Source: Dietzia sp032248695
Lineage (GTDB): Bacteria > Actinomycetota > Actinomycetes > Mycobacteriales > Mycobacteriaceae
Length of the DNA: 64,000 nt
Assembly (NCBI RefSeq): GCF_032248695.1
Contig: NZ_JAVHXC010000005.1
Span: 186,001 to 250,000 of the forward strand
Direction: 5' to 3'
The notes beneath the pieces were generated by a model, which worked only from the letters and a program-made list of their open reading frames with translations, did not search any database and had not been told where the DNA came from. Below are positions 49,855-59,579 of this stretch, piece by piece. How positions within the stretch are numbered: the first letter of the stretch is position 1; every line of letters starts with the position of its first letter. Position numbers and translations under genes: made by a program.

Positions 49855-52032
49855 TCAGGCCTGCGAGGCGATCGCCAGGGGCAGGACCGCCGACGCCCCG
49901 GACTCCCGCAGGTGCCGGGCCGCCTCGGTGACCGTCCAGCCCGTACCGAGCACGTCGGTGACCAGCAGGACCGGCCCGCCCGGCGCGGTGGCCGGGCCGG
50001 TGAACGTGCCCCACAGCTGGGCCACGCGGTAGGCCGAGTTCTGCGCGGTCACCGGCGGTATCGCCGGGTCGCGGGTGAGCTCGCCGAGCGGCTCCATGCG
50101 CCCCATCCGCGCCAGCGCGGCGGCGAGGCTCGCGACGAGCCGCGGGTGCTCCCCGGTGAGCAGGGCGACGACCCCGGTGGGCCGCTCGGCCCAGCCCCAC
50201 TCGCGCAGGACCGGCACGCAGGCGCGGGCCAGCCACTCGGGCGCGTCCTGATCGGGCTCGGCGAGCAGCGCCCGCAGTTTCTGGCCCAGCCCGAGGTCGG
50301 TGAGGCGCGCCAGCGCCCGGCCCTCGTCCGGGCCGTCGGCGATCTTGCCCTTGAGCGGCACGTCGAGCTTGGCCAGGCCCGTGGGCCACTGTCGGCGGGG
50401 CGGCAGCGCGACGCCGGGCCGCTCCAGCGCCTCGCGGGCCCGGGTCAGCGCCCCGGAGTCGACGTCGGTGGTGCGGCGCTCGCCCGTGCAGTTGTCGCAG
50501 CGGCCGCACCCGGGCGACGCCGGGTCGAGGGTGGGGTCGTCGAGTTGGGCACGCAGGAACTCCATGCGGCAGGACTCCGTGCGCTCGTAGGCGATCATCG
50601 CCTGCTGCTCGGCCTGCCGCGCCTGCGCGAGTCCCGCGTACCGCTCGGCGTCGTAGTGCCACGGTCGGCCGGTGGAGACCCAGCCGCCGCGGACCCGCTG
50701 GACCGCACCGTCCACGTCGAGGACCTTGAGCACCATCTCCAGCCGCGTCCGGCCGAGGTCGACGGCCGGCTCCAACGCCTGCGTCGACTGCGGACGGTCG
50801 GGCTCGAGCGCGTCGAGGACCCGCCGGACCACGTCCTCCGGCGGGAAGGCCAGCGAGGCGAAGTGGTTCCAGATGGCCCGGTCCTCGGGCCCCGGCAACA
50901 GGACGACCTCGGCGCGATCGGCCGCGCGCCCGGCACGTCCGATCTGCTGGTAGTAGGAGATGGGGGAGGGTGGCGCACCGAGGTGGACGACGAACCCGAG
51001 GTCGGGCTTGTCGAAACCCATGCCGAGCGCGGACGTGGCGACCAGCGCCTTGACCTCGTTGTCCAACAGGGCCCGCTCGAGCTCCTCCCGCTCGCCGGAA
51101 TCGGTGCGTCCCGTGTAGGCGCTGACGCGGTGCCCGGCCGAGGTGAGCAGCTCCGCCATGTCCTCGGCGGCGGCGACGGTGAGGCAGTAGATGATCCCGC
51201 TGCCCGGTAGCGAGCCGAGGTTCTCCACCAGCCAGGCCGCCCGCTTCTCGGAGTCCTCGATCGTCACCACCGACAGTCGCAGCGACTCGCGGTCCAGACC
51301 GCCGCGGAGGACGAGGGTGTCGGAGGCAGCGAAGTCGTCGGGGGCCGGGGCCCGCCCCGCGAGGCCGCTCACGCCCACGCCGAGCTGCTGGGCCACGTCG
51401 CGGACCACGCGGTCGTTGGCCGTGGCCGTGGTGGCCAGGACCGGCACACCCTCCGGCAGGTCGGCGAGCAGTGTGCGGATCCGGCGGTAGTCGGGCCGGA
51501 AGTCGTGCCCCCAGTCCGAGACGCAGTGGGCCTCGTCCACCACGACCAGGCCGGCGTCCGCCGCGAGCGCGGGCAGCACCGTGTCGCGGAAGTCCGGGTT
51601 GTTCAGACGCTCGGGGCTGACCAGCAGGACGTCCACCTCGCCGGCGCGGACGGCCGTGCGCACCTCGTCCCACTCGGTCATGTTGGCCGAGTTGATGGTG
51701 GCCGCGCGGACCCCGGCCCGCGCGGCCGCCTCGACCTGGTTGCGCATGAGTGCCAGCAGCGGCGAGACGATCACCGTGGGGCCCGAGCCGAGTTCGCGCA
51801 GCAACCGGGCGGCGATGAAGTACACCGCGGACTTGCCCCAGCCGGTGCGCTGCACCACCAGTGCGCGACGGCGGTCGGCGACCAGCGCCTCGATCGCCGT
51901 CCACTGGTCCTCGCGCAGGCGCGCTCCCGGCCCCGCGAGGGCCCCCAGCAGTTCGTCGGCCCGCGCGCGCAGCGACGCGGGGTCCGACGGCGTCGGGCTG
52001 GGTGAAGGGGTGCTGTCCGCCGGCGAGGTCAT
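49855..52032 (-). CDS. RecQ-family ATP-dependent DNA helicase with C-terminal phosphoribosyltransferase-like region
   Basis: A 725-residue SF2 helicase. Motif I is QRTGWGKSA near residue 60, motif II VDEAHCVSDWGHDFRPDY, and motif VI QQIGRAGRA. A cysteine cluster (C..CGRCDNC) forms the RecQ zinc site near residue 520. The HRDC and typical winged-helix regions are not obvious. The last 150 residues instead contain VLLVTDVLGTGWTVTEAARH, which resembles the PRPP loop of type I phosphoribosyltransferases, although the acidic pair reads T-D. ATG 52032 starts 70 bp from the divergent serine hydrolase. It is probably a DNA repair enzyme. Confidence 0.87.
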   Translation of the reverse strand: MTSPADSTPSPSPTPSDPASLRARADELLGALAGPGARLREDQWTAIEALVADRRRALVVQRTGWGKSAVYFIAARLLRELGSGPTVIVSPLLALMRNQVEAAARAGVRAATINSANMTEWDEVRTAVRAGEVDVLLVSPERLNNPDFRDTVLPALAADAGLVVVDEAHCVSDWGHDFRPDYRRIRTLLADLPEGVPVLATTATANDRVVRDVAQQLGVGVSGLAGRAPAPDDFAASDTLVLRGGLDRESLRLSVVTIEDSEKRAAWLVENLGSLPGSGIIYCLTVAAAEDMAELLTSAGHRVSAYTGRTDSGEREELERALLDNEVKALVATSALGMGFDKPDLGFVVHLGAPPSPISYYQQIGRAGRAADRAEVVLLPGPEDRAIWNHFASLAFPPEDVVRRVLDALEPDRPQSTQALEPAVDLGRTRLEMVLKVLDVDGAVQRVRGGWVSTGRPWHYDAERYAGLAQARQAEQQAMIAYERTESCRMEFLRAQLDDPTLDPASPGCGRCDNCTGERRTTDVDSGALTRAREALERPGVALPPRRQWPTGLAKLDVPLKGKIADGPDEGRALARLTDLGLGQKLRALLAEPDQDAPEWLARACVPVLREWGWAERPTGVVALLTGEHPRLVASLAAALARMGRMEPLGELTRDPAIPPVTAQNSAYRVAQLWGTFTGPATAPGGPVLLVTDVLGTGWTVTEAARHLRESGASAVLPLAIASQA

Positions 52033-52101
52033 GGGCCCATCGTGCCCCACGCCTCCGACACCGGTGTGCGACGCCGACCCGGCCGGTGTTGACTGAGGAC
52101 C

Positions 52102-53124
52102 GTGACGAGCGACGGACCGGACACCGCGGAACAGGTCGAACGGACGGTCGCCCGACTGGCCCGCCGACGGGTGGGGGTCGTGGTGGCGGCCGGAACCCCC
52201 GGGGGCACCCACGTCGCCGGCTGCGGGGACACCGGCCGGGGGAGCGTCCCGGACGCCCGCACCCTGTTCGAGATCGGCTCCATCACCAAGACCTTCACCG
52301 CACTGCTGCTCGCCGACGGGGTCGTGGGCGGTCGGTGGCGGCTCGACACCCCGGTCCGCGAGCTGCTCCCCGCCGGCACCGACGTCCCGAACCGCGACGG
52401 CGTGCAGATCACGCTCCAGCACCTGGCGACCCACACCTCCGGGCTCCCGCGCTCGCCCGCACGCCTCGGGATGCGCGAGAACCTCGCCTACCTGCGCCGC
52501 GGCGCGGACCCCTACGCCGAGCTGACGGAGCAGGACGTCCTGGACGGGCTCGCGGACGTCCGCCTCCGCCGCGCCCCGGGGCGTGGGACCCCTGCCTACT
52601 CGAACCTGGGCGCCGGCCTGCTCGGCATCGCGATGACCACCGCGACCGGCACCGACTTCGGCACCCTCGTCCGCGACCGGATCTGCCTCCCCCTCGGGCT
52701 GACCGACACGGTCACCGACGATCTGATGACCGATGAGCAACGTCGACGCGCGGCGGACGGGCACCGCGGCCGCGGACGCCCCGCGGACCCGTGGCCCCTA
52801 CCCGGTATCCCCGGCGCGGGCGCGCTGCGTTCCACGGCCGCCGACCTCACCCGCTATCTCGCCGCGCAGCTCGACCCGTCGCGCACCGCCCTGGCCGACG
52901 CCGTCCGGCTCACCCACGCGACCCCTCCGGGCGGGCCCCCGGGGATGGGCCTCGGCTGGCACCGGGCCGCCCCCGGGGTGCTCTGGCACAACGGCGGCAC
53001 CGGCGGGTTCCGGTCGATCGCGGCAGTCGACCTACTCGGCGGGGTCGCGGCGGCCACCCTCGTGAACCAGACCCGGGGCGCCGACCTGACCACGTTCCGT
53101 CTCCTCCGCCGCCTCGGATCCTGA
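52102..53124 (+). CDS. Serine hydrolase, beta-lactamase/class C penicillin-binding family
   Basis: A 340-residue SxxK enzyme. The nucleophile is S60 with K63 (IGSITKTF), YSN follows at mid-protein and the third motif is HNGGTGGF. No signal peptide is visible at the GTG start, so it appears cytosolic. It more likely acts as an esterase or peptidase than a resistance enzyme. It is divergent from the RecQ-like gene. Confidence 0.87.
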   Translation: MTSDGPDTAEQVERTVARLARRRVGVVVAAGTPGGTHVAGCGDTGRGSVPDARTLFEIGSITKTFTALLLADGVVGGRWRLDTPVRELLPAGTDVPNRDGVQITLQHLATHTSGLPRSPARLGMRENLAYLRRGADPYAELTEQDVLDGLADVRLRRAPGRGTPAYSNLGAGLLGIAMTTATGTDFGTLVRDRICLPLGLTDTVTDDLMTDEQRRRAADGHRGRGRPADPWPLPGIPGAGALRSTAADLTRYLAAQLDPSRTALADAVRLTHATPPGGPPGMGLGWHRAAPGVLWHNGGTGGFRSIAAVDLLGGVAAATLVNQTRGADLTTFRLLRRLGS

Positions 53125-53202
53125 CCCACCCGCCCGCGGGCCGGGTGGGAGCCCACCTCGTCGTCGTCGCCACCACGCTCGTCACCACCGCGCCACGGCG
53201 GC

Positions 53203-53208
53203 CATACT
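53203..53208 (+). promoter_or_regulatory. -10 of the methyltransferase gene (predicted leaderless)
   Basis: CATACT lies 7 nt before ATG 53216 and no Shine-Dalgarno is present. Confidence 0.45.
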
Positions 53209-53215
53209 GGGGCCC

Positions 53216-53827
53216 ATGGCGCAGACATGGAAGCAGATCGTGGCGGCCGACCCCGAACACTCGCGGCGGTACGCGCGGCGCTGGGACGACATGGTCGCCG
53301 AGGGCGTCGACATCGACGGCGAGGCGCGGCTCGTCGACGCGATGGCGCCGCGCGGCGCCCGCATCCTCGACGTGGGCTGCGGCCAGGGCCGGATGGGCAT
53401 CTACCTCCACGCCCGCGGCCACCGCGTCACCGGCGTGGACCTCGACCCCTACCTCGTCGACCGGGCGCGTGAACAGTGCCCCGACGCCAGCTGGGAGGTC
53501 GCCGACCTCGCCGACGACGGCTGGGCCGCCGGGCCGTTCGACCTCGCCGTCTCGGCCGGCAACGTCCTCGCCTTTGTCGACCCCGCCGACCGCGGTGCCG
53601 TGCTGACCAACCTCGCGGCACGGCTCGCCCCCGCGTCGGAGTCCACCGACGGACGGCCCGGCAGGCTCGTCGTGGGCTTCGGACTCGACCGCGGCTGGAC
53701 GCGGGAAGAGTTCGACCTCGACGCCGAGCGCGCCGGACTTCGGCTCGAGCAGCGGTGGTCGACCTGGGATCTGCGGCCCTTCGACGACGACAGCGGCTTC
53801 CAGGTCGCGGTACTCGTGCGCGCGTAG
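53216..53827 (+). CDS. Class I SAM-dependent methyltransferase
   Basis: A 203-residue Rossmann-fold methyltransferase. Motif I is ILDVGCGQGRMG near residue 50, and the acidic loop VTGVDLDPY follows. The substrate cannot be told from sequence. It is a compact single-domain protein, flanked by the serine hydrolase and proA, and appears to have its own leaderless promoter. Confidence 0.87.
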   Translation: MAQTWKQIVAADPEHSRRYARRWDDMVAEGVDIDGEARLVDAMAPRGARILDVGCGQGRMGIYLHARGHRVTGVDLDPYLVDRAREQCPDASWEVADLADDGWAAGPFDLAVSAGNVLAFVDPADRGAVLTNLAARLAPASESTDGRPGRLVVGFGLDRGWTREEFDLDAERAGLRLEQRWSTWDLRPFDDDSGFQVAVLVRA

Positions 53828-53915
53828 CGGCCCGGGGTGGGCGCGCCGACGGGGGCTGGTGGCGCTGACCGTCCCGCCGCGACCTCACCTGCGACGTCGA
53901 CGTGGCCCACATCGG

Positions 53916-53921
53916 TAAGCT
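53916..53921 (+). promoter_or_regulatory. proA -10 (predicted leaderless)
   Basis: TAAGCT ends 7 nt before the proA ATG at 53929. Confidence 0.45.
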
Positions 53922-53928
53922 GACGCCC

Positions 53929-55233
53929 ATGACCACCAGCCACCTCGACGCCCCCGACCTCGCCGGCCAGACGGACGCCGACCGACTCGCCGCGGACCCG
54001 GTCCGCGACGCCGTCCACGGCGCCGCCCGCCGCGCCCGCGCGGCCTCGCGCGAGCTGGCCCTGCTCACCGCCGAGCGCAAGAACGCGCTGCTGCTGGCCG
54101 CCGCCGACGCGCTCGTGGCCGCCGAGTCGACGATCCTTGAGGCCAACGCGGCGGACATCGCCGAGCAGATCGAGGCCGGGACCGGGGAGGCCATGCTCGA
54201 CCGGCTCCGGCTCACCGCCGAGCGGATCGAGGGCATCGCCGGCGGACTGCGCCAGGTCGCCGGGCTCGCCGACCCGATCGGGACCGTCACCCGCGGCTCG
54301 ACCCGGCCCAACGGGCTGCAGCTCCGCCAGATCCGGGTGCCGCTCGGCGTGGTGGGGATGATCTACGAGGGGCGCCCCAACGTCACCGTCGACGCGTTCG
54401 GGCTGGCCTTCAAGTCCGGCAACGCGGCGCTCCTGCGCGGCTCCCGCTCGGCACGCAACTCCAACGAGGCGCTCGTCGAGGTGCTGCGCGGGGTGCTCGC
54501 CGCACACGAGCTGCCCGTCGACGCGGCGCAACTGCTCCCCTCGGAGGACCGCTCGTCGGTCACCCACCTCATCCAGGCGCGCGGGCTCGTGGACGTGGTG
54601 ATCCCCCGGGGCGGCGCCGGCCTCATCCAGACCGTGGTGGAGAACGCCAAGGTCCCCGCGATCGAGACGGGCACCGGCAACTGTCACCTCTACATCCACG
54701 GAGACGCCGACCTCGACGAGGCGATCAGCCTCCTGCTCAACGGCAAGACCCGCCGGTGCAGCGTCTGCAACGCCACCGAGACCGTCCTGCTCGACGCCGC
54801 CCTCGGCGACGCCGCCGTCGACCGCGTGGTGGGCGCCCTGCGCACCGCCGGCGTCACCGTTCACGGTGACCTCGAGGGACTGGTCCCCGCCGACGACGTC
54901 GACTGGGGCGAGGAGTACCTCAGCATGGACATCGCGCTCAAGGTGGTCGACGGCGTGGACGAGGCGATCGAGCACATCGCGCGCTGGTCCTCCGGGCACA
55001 CCGAGGCGATCTCCACCCGCAGCATCGACGTGGCCGAGGCGTTCACCTCGCGCGTCGACGCCGCCGCGGTGATGGTCAACGCCTCCACCGCGTGGACCGA
55101 CGGCGAGATGTTCGGTTTCGGCGCCGAGATCGGCATCTCCACCCAGAAGCTCCACGCCCGCGGTCCCATGGGACTCGAGGAGCTCACCAGCACCAAGTGG
55201 ATCGCCCACGGTCAGGGGCACGTGCGGCCGTAA
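53929..55233 (+). CDS. proA: Gamma-glutamyl phosphate reductase
   Basis: A 434-residue NADPH-dependent reductase that makes glutamate-5-semialdehyde, the second step of proline synthesis after ProB. The catalytic cysteine region is KTRRCSVCNATET, and the GTGNCHLYI and ASTAWTDGEMFGFGAEIGIST motifs are present. ATG 53929 was chosen over in-frame GTG 53902 because a -10 hexamer lies between them. A hairpin follows the gene. Confidence 0.95.
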   Translation: MTTSHLDAPDLAGQTDADRLAADPVRDAVHGAARRARAASRELALLTAERKNALLLAAADALVAAESTILEANAADIAEQIEAGTGEAMLDRLRLTAERIEGIAGGLRQVAGLADPIGTVTRGSTRPNGLQLRQIRVPLGVVGMIYEGRPNVTVDAFGLAFKSGNAALLRGSRSARNSNEALVEVLRGVLAAHELPVDAAQLLPSEDRSSVTHLIQARGLVDVVIPRGGAGLIQTVVENAKVPAIETGTGNCHLYIHGDADLDEAISLLLNGKTRRCSVCNATETVLLDAALGDAAVDRVVGALRTAGVTVHGDLEGLVPADDVDWGEEYLSMDIALKVVDGVDEAIEHIARWSSGHTEAISTRSIDVAEAFTSRVDAAAVMVNASTAWTDGEMFGFGAEIGISTQKLHARGPMGLEELTSTKWIAHGQGHVRP

Positions 55234-55249
55234 GGCACCCGCGCCCGAG

Positions 55250-55271
55250 CGGGCCGCCCCCGGGCGGCCCG
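55250..55271 (+). terminator. Hairpin between proA and the MoxR gene
   Basis: A 9-bp GC stem (55250-55258 and 55263-55271) with a 4-nt loop, 17 bases after proA. It is a terminator or attenuator. Confidence 0.6.
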
Positions 55272-55300
55272 ACAGACCACCCACCGAGAGGACCCGCCCC

Positions 55301-56182
<882 letters not shown>

Positions 56183-56217
56183 ACGCCGTCGCGCAAGGCG
56201 AGCGGAAGGGGGGCGAG

Positions 56218-57648
56218 ATGACCCAGAAGAGCCCGGGCGGCCTGTCCGGCCACCTCGTCGACTTCGTCGACGCACTACGACGCAAGGGGATCCCGGTCGG
56301 CCCCAGCGAGGCGGTCGACGCGGCCTCGGCGATGGTGCACGTCGACCTGCTCGACCGCGCCGCGCTGCGCGAGGCGCTGGCCTCGACGATCCTCCACAAG
56401 CCCACGCACCGGGGCGTGTTCGATCAGCTCTTCGACCTGTGGTTCCCCGCCGCCGTGGGCGCGCACACCCCGGGTGACGGGGTGGTGCTCGAGGTGGAGA
56501 TCCCGACCGACGACGACGGCAAGGTGGATCCCGACGCGCTGAACGAGCTCATCGCCTCGCTCCTGCTCGAGGACACCGACGAGTCCCGCGCCAAGGCCCG
56601 GGCGCTGGCCGAGCTCCTGGTGGAGCAGCTCGGCTCCTACGACTCGGTGAACGGTCCGCGCTATTCCGCCTACCAGGCGCTGAGCCCGCTGGACACGAAC
56701 TCGATCATGCAGAGGATCCTCGACGGGCTGCTCGGCGCCGACCCGTTCGATCCCGACGGTTCCAAGCGACACGCGGAGAAGACCGCCGCCGCCAACGCCG
56801 CCGCGGACATGGTGCGCGGGTTCCTGCGCGAGGTCGCCGACGAGACCCGCCGCCGCACCGCCGAGACCGTGGGACGGGACAGGGTGGCCCAGTACGCGGT
56901 GGGGCCCGCCGCCGAGCAGGTGGACTTCCTGCGCGCCAACGACCAGGACCTCCAGGCGCTGCGGCGCCGGGTGGGGCCACTGGCCCGGCAGCTGGGCAGC
57001 CGCCTGGCCGCCCGCCGGCGTCGGCACCGGCACGGCGCGATCGACATGCGCAAGACCATGCGCCGGTCGATGTCCACCGGCGGCGTGCCGGTCGAACTGG
57101 TGCTGCGCAAGCCGCGGCCCGCCCGCCCCGAGTTGGTCGTGCTGTGCGACGTGTCCGGGTCGGTCGCGGGTTTCAGCCACTTCACCCTGCAGCTTGTGCA
57201 CTCGCTGCGCGAGCAGTTCTCCCGGGTGCGCGTCTTCGCGTTCGTCGACACCACCGACGAGGTGACCTCGTACTTCGAATCCGGTTCCGACCTCGGCTCG
57301 GCGATGAGCCGCATGGTGCGTGAAGCCCGGATCGTCACCTACGACGGGCATTCCGACTACGGCCACGCCCTCGCGGGGTTCGCCGACAAGTACGCACACA
57401 CCCTGACCCGGACGGGGTCGCTGCTCATCCTCGGCGACGGCCGGAACAACTACCGCGATCCGGCGGTCGGCGCCCTGGAGTTCGTCAGCGAACGGGTCGG
57501 CCACACCCACTGGCTCAACCCGGAGCCGAGACGACAGTGGGGGACCGGCGACTCGGCAGCCAGGCTCTACTCCCAGTACGTGCCCATGCACGAATGCCGC
57601 AACGTCGAACAGCTCACGGCGGTCGTCTCCAGCCTGCTCCCCGTGTGA
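56218..57648 (+). CDS. VWA domain-containing protein, CoxE-like
   Basis: A 476-residue protein. The N-terminal half is helical, and a C-terminal von Willebrand A domain starts near residue 303 with MIDAS motif DVSGS. No signal peptide or membrane segment is present, so it is cytosolic. The start ATG 56218 has GGAAGGGGG upstream. It forms a functional pair with the preceding MoxR ATPase, probably in metal-enzyme maturation; this is known for CoxD/CoxE and inferred here. Confidence 0.9.
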   Translation: MTQKSPGGLSGHLVDFVDALRRKGIPVGPSEAVDAASAMVHVDLLDRAALREALASTILHKPTHRGVFDQLFDLWFPAAVGAHTPGDGVVLEVEIPTDDDGKVDPDALNELIASLLLEDTDESRAKARALAELLVEQLGSYDSVNGPRYSAYQALSPLDTNSIMQRILDGLLGADPFDPDGSKRHAEKTAAANAAADMVRGFLREVADETRRRTAETVGRDRVAQYAVGPAAEQVDFLRANDQDLQALRRRVGPLARQLGSRLAARRRRHRHGAIDMRKTMRRSMSTGGVPVELVLRKPRPARPELVVLCDVSGSVAGFSHFTLQLVHSLREQFSRVRVFAFVDTTDEVTSYFESGSDLGSAMSRMVREARIVTYDGHSDYGHALAGFADKYAHTLTRTGSLLILGDGRNNYRDPAVGALEFVSERVGHTHWLNPEPRRQWGTGDSAARLYSQYVPMHECRNVEQLTAVVSSLLPV

Positions 57649-57698
57649 CCCCGCGCTGCGGTGGGCGCGGCAGGCGACTACGCGTCATGACCGACCGA

Positions 57699-57704
57699 TA
57701 GACT
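57699..57704 (+). promoter_or_regulatory. nadD -10 (predicted leaderless)
   Basis: TAGACT lies 8 nt before ATG 57713. The earlier in-frame GTG 57707 is only 2 nt away and would be too close. Confidence 0.45.
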
Positions 57705-57712
57705 CGGTGACC

Positions 57713-58429
57713 ATGACCACGACGGGAACCGCCGACGGCGAGCGACGCCGCATCGGAGTGATGGGCGGGACCTTCGACCCCATCCACCACGGGCATCTCG
57801 TGGCGGCCAGTGAGGTGGCCCACCGGTTCGGACTCGACGACGTCGTGTTCGTCCCCACGGGAGAACCGTGGCAGAAGTGGGGCCGGGACGTCTCACCGGC
57901 CGAGGACCGCTATCTCATGACCGTCATCGCGACCGCCTCCAACCCGCGGTTCTCGGTCAGTCGCGTGGACATCGACCGTCAGGGGCCGACCTACACGGTC
58001 GACACCCTCAAGGATCTGCTGCGCCAGCACCCGGAGACCGACCTGTACTTCATCACGGGTGCCGACGCGTTGGAGAAGATCCTCACCTGGCGCGGATGGG
58101 AGGAGATGTTCGAACTCGCCACGTTCGTCGGGGTCTCACGCCCCGGCTTCGAGCTGTCCGACACCCACCTCACCGAGATCGAGGACGGACGGATCTACCT
58201 GCTCGAGATCCCGGCCCTGGCCATCTCGTCCACCGAGTGCCGCCGGCGCGCAGCCGACGGCGCCCCGGTCTGGTACCTCGTCCCCGACGGGGTCGTGCAG
58301 TACATCGCCAAACGCAACCTCTACCGGCCGGAGGGGTCCACCCGCCTCGACGGCACGCCCGCAGCGACGGCCCCGGTACACCGGATCCCCGTCCCCATCG
58401 AACCCCACCCCGAGGAGAACCCCCAGTGA
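57713..58429 (+). CDS. nadD: Nicotinate-nucleotide adenylyltransferase
   Basis: A 238-residue nucleotidyltransferase that joins nicotinate mononucleotide and ATP in NAD synthesis. The N-terminal motif GGTFDPIHHGHL is at about 18-29 and the SSTECRRR (ISSTxxR-like) motif is near residue 178. The C-terminal tail of about 35 residues is proline-rich and probably dispensable. Its stop overlaps the rsfS GTG. Confidence 0.95.
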   Translation: MTTTGTADGERRRIGVMGGTFDPIHHGHLVAASEVAHRFGLDDVVFVPTGEPWQKWGRDVSPAEDRYLMTVIATASNPRFSVSRVDIDRQGPTYTVDTLKDLLRQHPETDLYFITGADALEKILTWRGWEEMFELATFVGVSRPGFELSDTHLTEIEDGRIYLLEIPALAISSTECRRRAADGAPVWYLVPDGVVQYIAKRNLYRPEGSTRLDGTPAATAPVHRIPVPIEPHPEENPQ

Positions 58430-58872
58430 CCGCAAGCCCCGAGGCCCTTGAGATGGCCGCCGTCGCGGCCCGTGCCGCCGACGACAAGCTGGCGACCGAC
58501 ATCGTCGTGATCGACGTGTCCGGCCAACTCGTCATCACCGACTGCTTCGTCCTCGCCTCCGCCGAGACCGAACGTCAGGTCAACGCCGTGGTGGAGGAGA
58601 TCGAGGACAAGCTCCGCGAGGCCGGCCACAAGCCGCTGCGCCGCGAGGGCACGCGCGAGGGCCGCTGGGCCCTGTTGGACTACAACGAACTCGTCGTCCA
58701 CGTCCAGCACGTCGACGAGCGGGACTACTACTCGCTCGACCGCCTGTGGAAGGACTGCCCCGTCGTGGAGATCGACGGCGTGGAGACCTCCCGCCGTCCC
58801 GAGACCGCCGGCGCCGGCGGGTCCGACGACTCGCTCGCCCCGGAGGAGCCGCAGCGGGACCAGGAGCTCTGA
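58426..58872 (+). CDS. rsfS: Ribosomal silencing factor RsfS
   Basis: A 148-residue RsfS/Iojap protein that binds L14 and blocks 30S-50S joining in starvation. It has the core TDIVVIDVSGQLVITDCFVL and the RREG...WALLDYNELVVHV motif. GTG 58426 overlaps the nadD stop (GTGA). The acidic C-terminal tail is common in actinobacteria. Confidence 0.95.
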   Translation: MTASPEALEMAAVAARAADDKLATDIVVIDVSGQLVITDCFVLASAETERQVNAVVEEIEDKLREAGHKPLRREGTREGRWALLDYNELVVHVQHVDERDYYSLDRLWKDCPVVEIDGVETSRRPETAGAGGSDDSLAPEEPQRDQEL

Positions 58873-58880
58873 GCTCGAAG

Positions 58881-59579
58881 GTGACCCGCCGTCTCATCCT
58901 GCTGCGTCACGGCCAGACGCACTACAACGCCTCGCTCCGGATGCAGGGGCAGCTGGACACCGAGCTCAGTGAGCTCGGGGTGCGGCAGGCGCACGCCGTC
59001 GGTCGTGTCCTCGCCCCCCGCCGGCCGTGGACGATCCTGTCCTCGGACCTGCAGCGGGCGCACGAGACGGCGAGAGCCCTGGCGTCCGAGGTGGGACTGG
59101 AGGTCCGGACCGATCCGCGACTGCGGGAGACGCACCTGGGCACCTGGCAGGGGATGACCCACTCCGAGGTGGACGGGCAGTGGCCGGACGCGCGGCTACA
59201 GTGGCGCAGCAGCCCCCGCTGGGCGCCCCCGCAGGGGGAGAGTCGCATCGACGTGGCGCGGCGTACCCGTGAGGTCGTCGACGAGCTCGTGGAGTCGGCG
59301 CCCGACTGGGGCGAGCACCCGGCCGTGATGGTCGCCCACGGTGGTGCCATCGCGGCCCTGACCGCGGCCCTGCTCGAGTTGCCCGTGGAGCAGTACCCGG
59401 TGTTCAACGGGCTCGGCAACACCTGCTGGGTCCAGTTGTCCGCGCACCCCCGGCCCGGGGACCCGGCCGTGTCGAACGCCGAGCCGGAGGTCGCGCCCAC
59501 CACCGACGCCGCCCGGCGGGTGCTGTGGCGGCTGGACCAGTGGAACGCGGGCATCACCCCGCCGGTGGACGCGCCATGA
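58881..59579 (+). CDS. Histidine phosphatase family protein, GpgP-like
   Basis: A 232-residue branch-1 histidine phosphatase. The catalytic motif LLRHGQTHYN is near the N terminus, the acid Glu lies in RLRETHLGTWQG, and the second His is in VAHGGAI. Its place between rsfS and degV equals that of mycobacterial GpgP (Rv2419c), which dephosphorylates glucosyl-3-phosphoglycerate in methylglucose-polysaccharide synthesis. That specific role is inferred. GTG 58881 has a weak GAAGG; the stop overlaps degV (ATGA). Confidence 0.87.
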   Translation: MTRRLILLRHGQTHYNASLRMQGQLDTELSELGVRQAHAVGRVLAPRRPWTILSSDLQRAHETARALASEVGLEVRTDPRLRETHLGTWQGMTHSEVDGQWPDARLQWRSSPRWAPPQGESRIDVARRTREVVDELVESAPDWGEHPAVMVAHGGAIAALTAALLELPVEQYPVFNGLGNTCWVQLSAHPRPGDPAVSNAEPEVAPTTDAARRVLWRLDQWNAGITPPVDAP

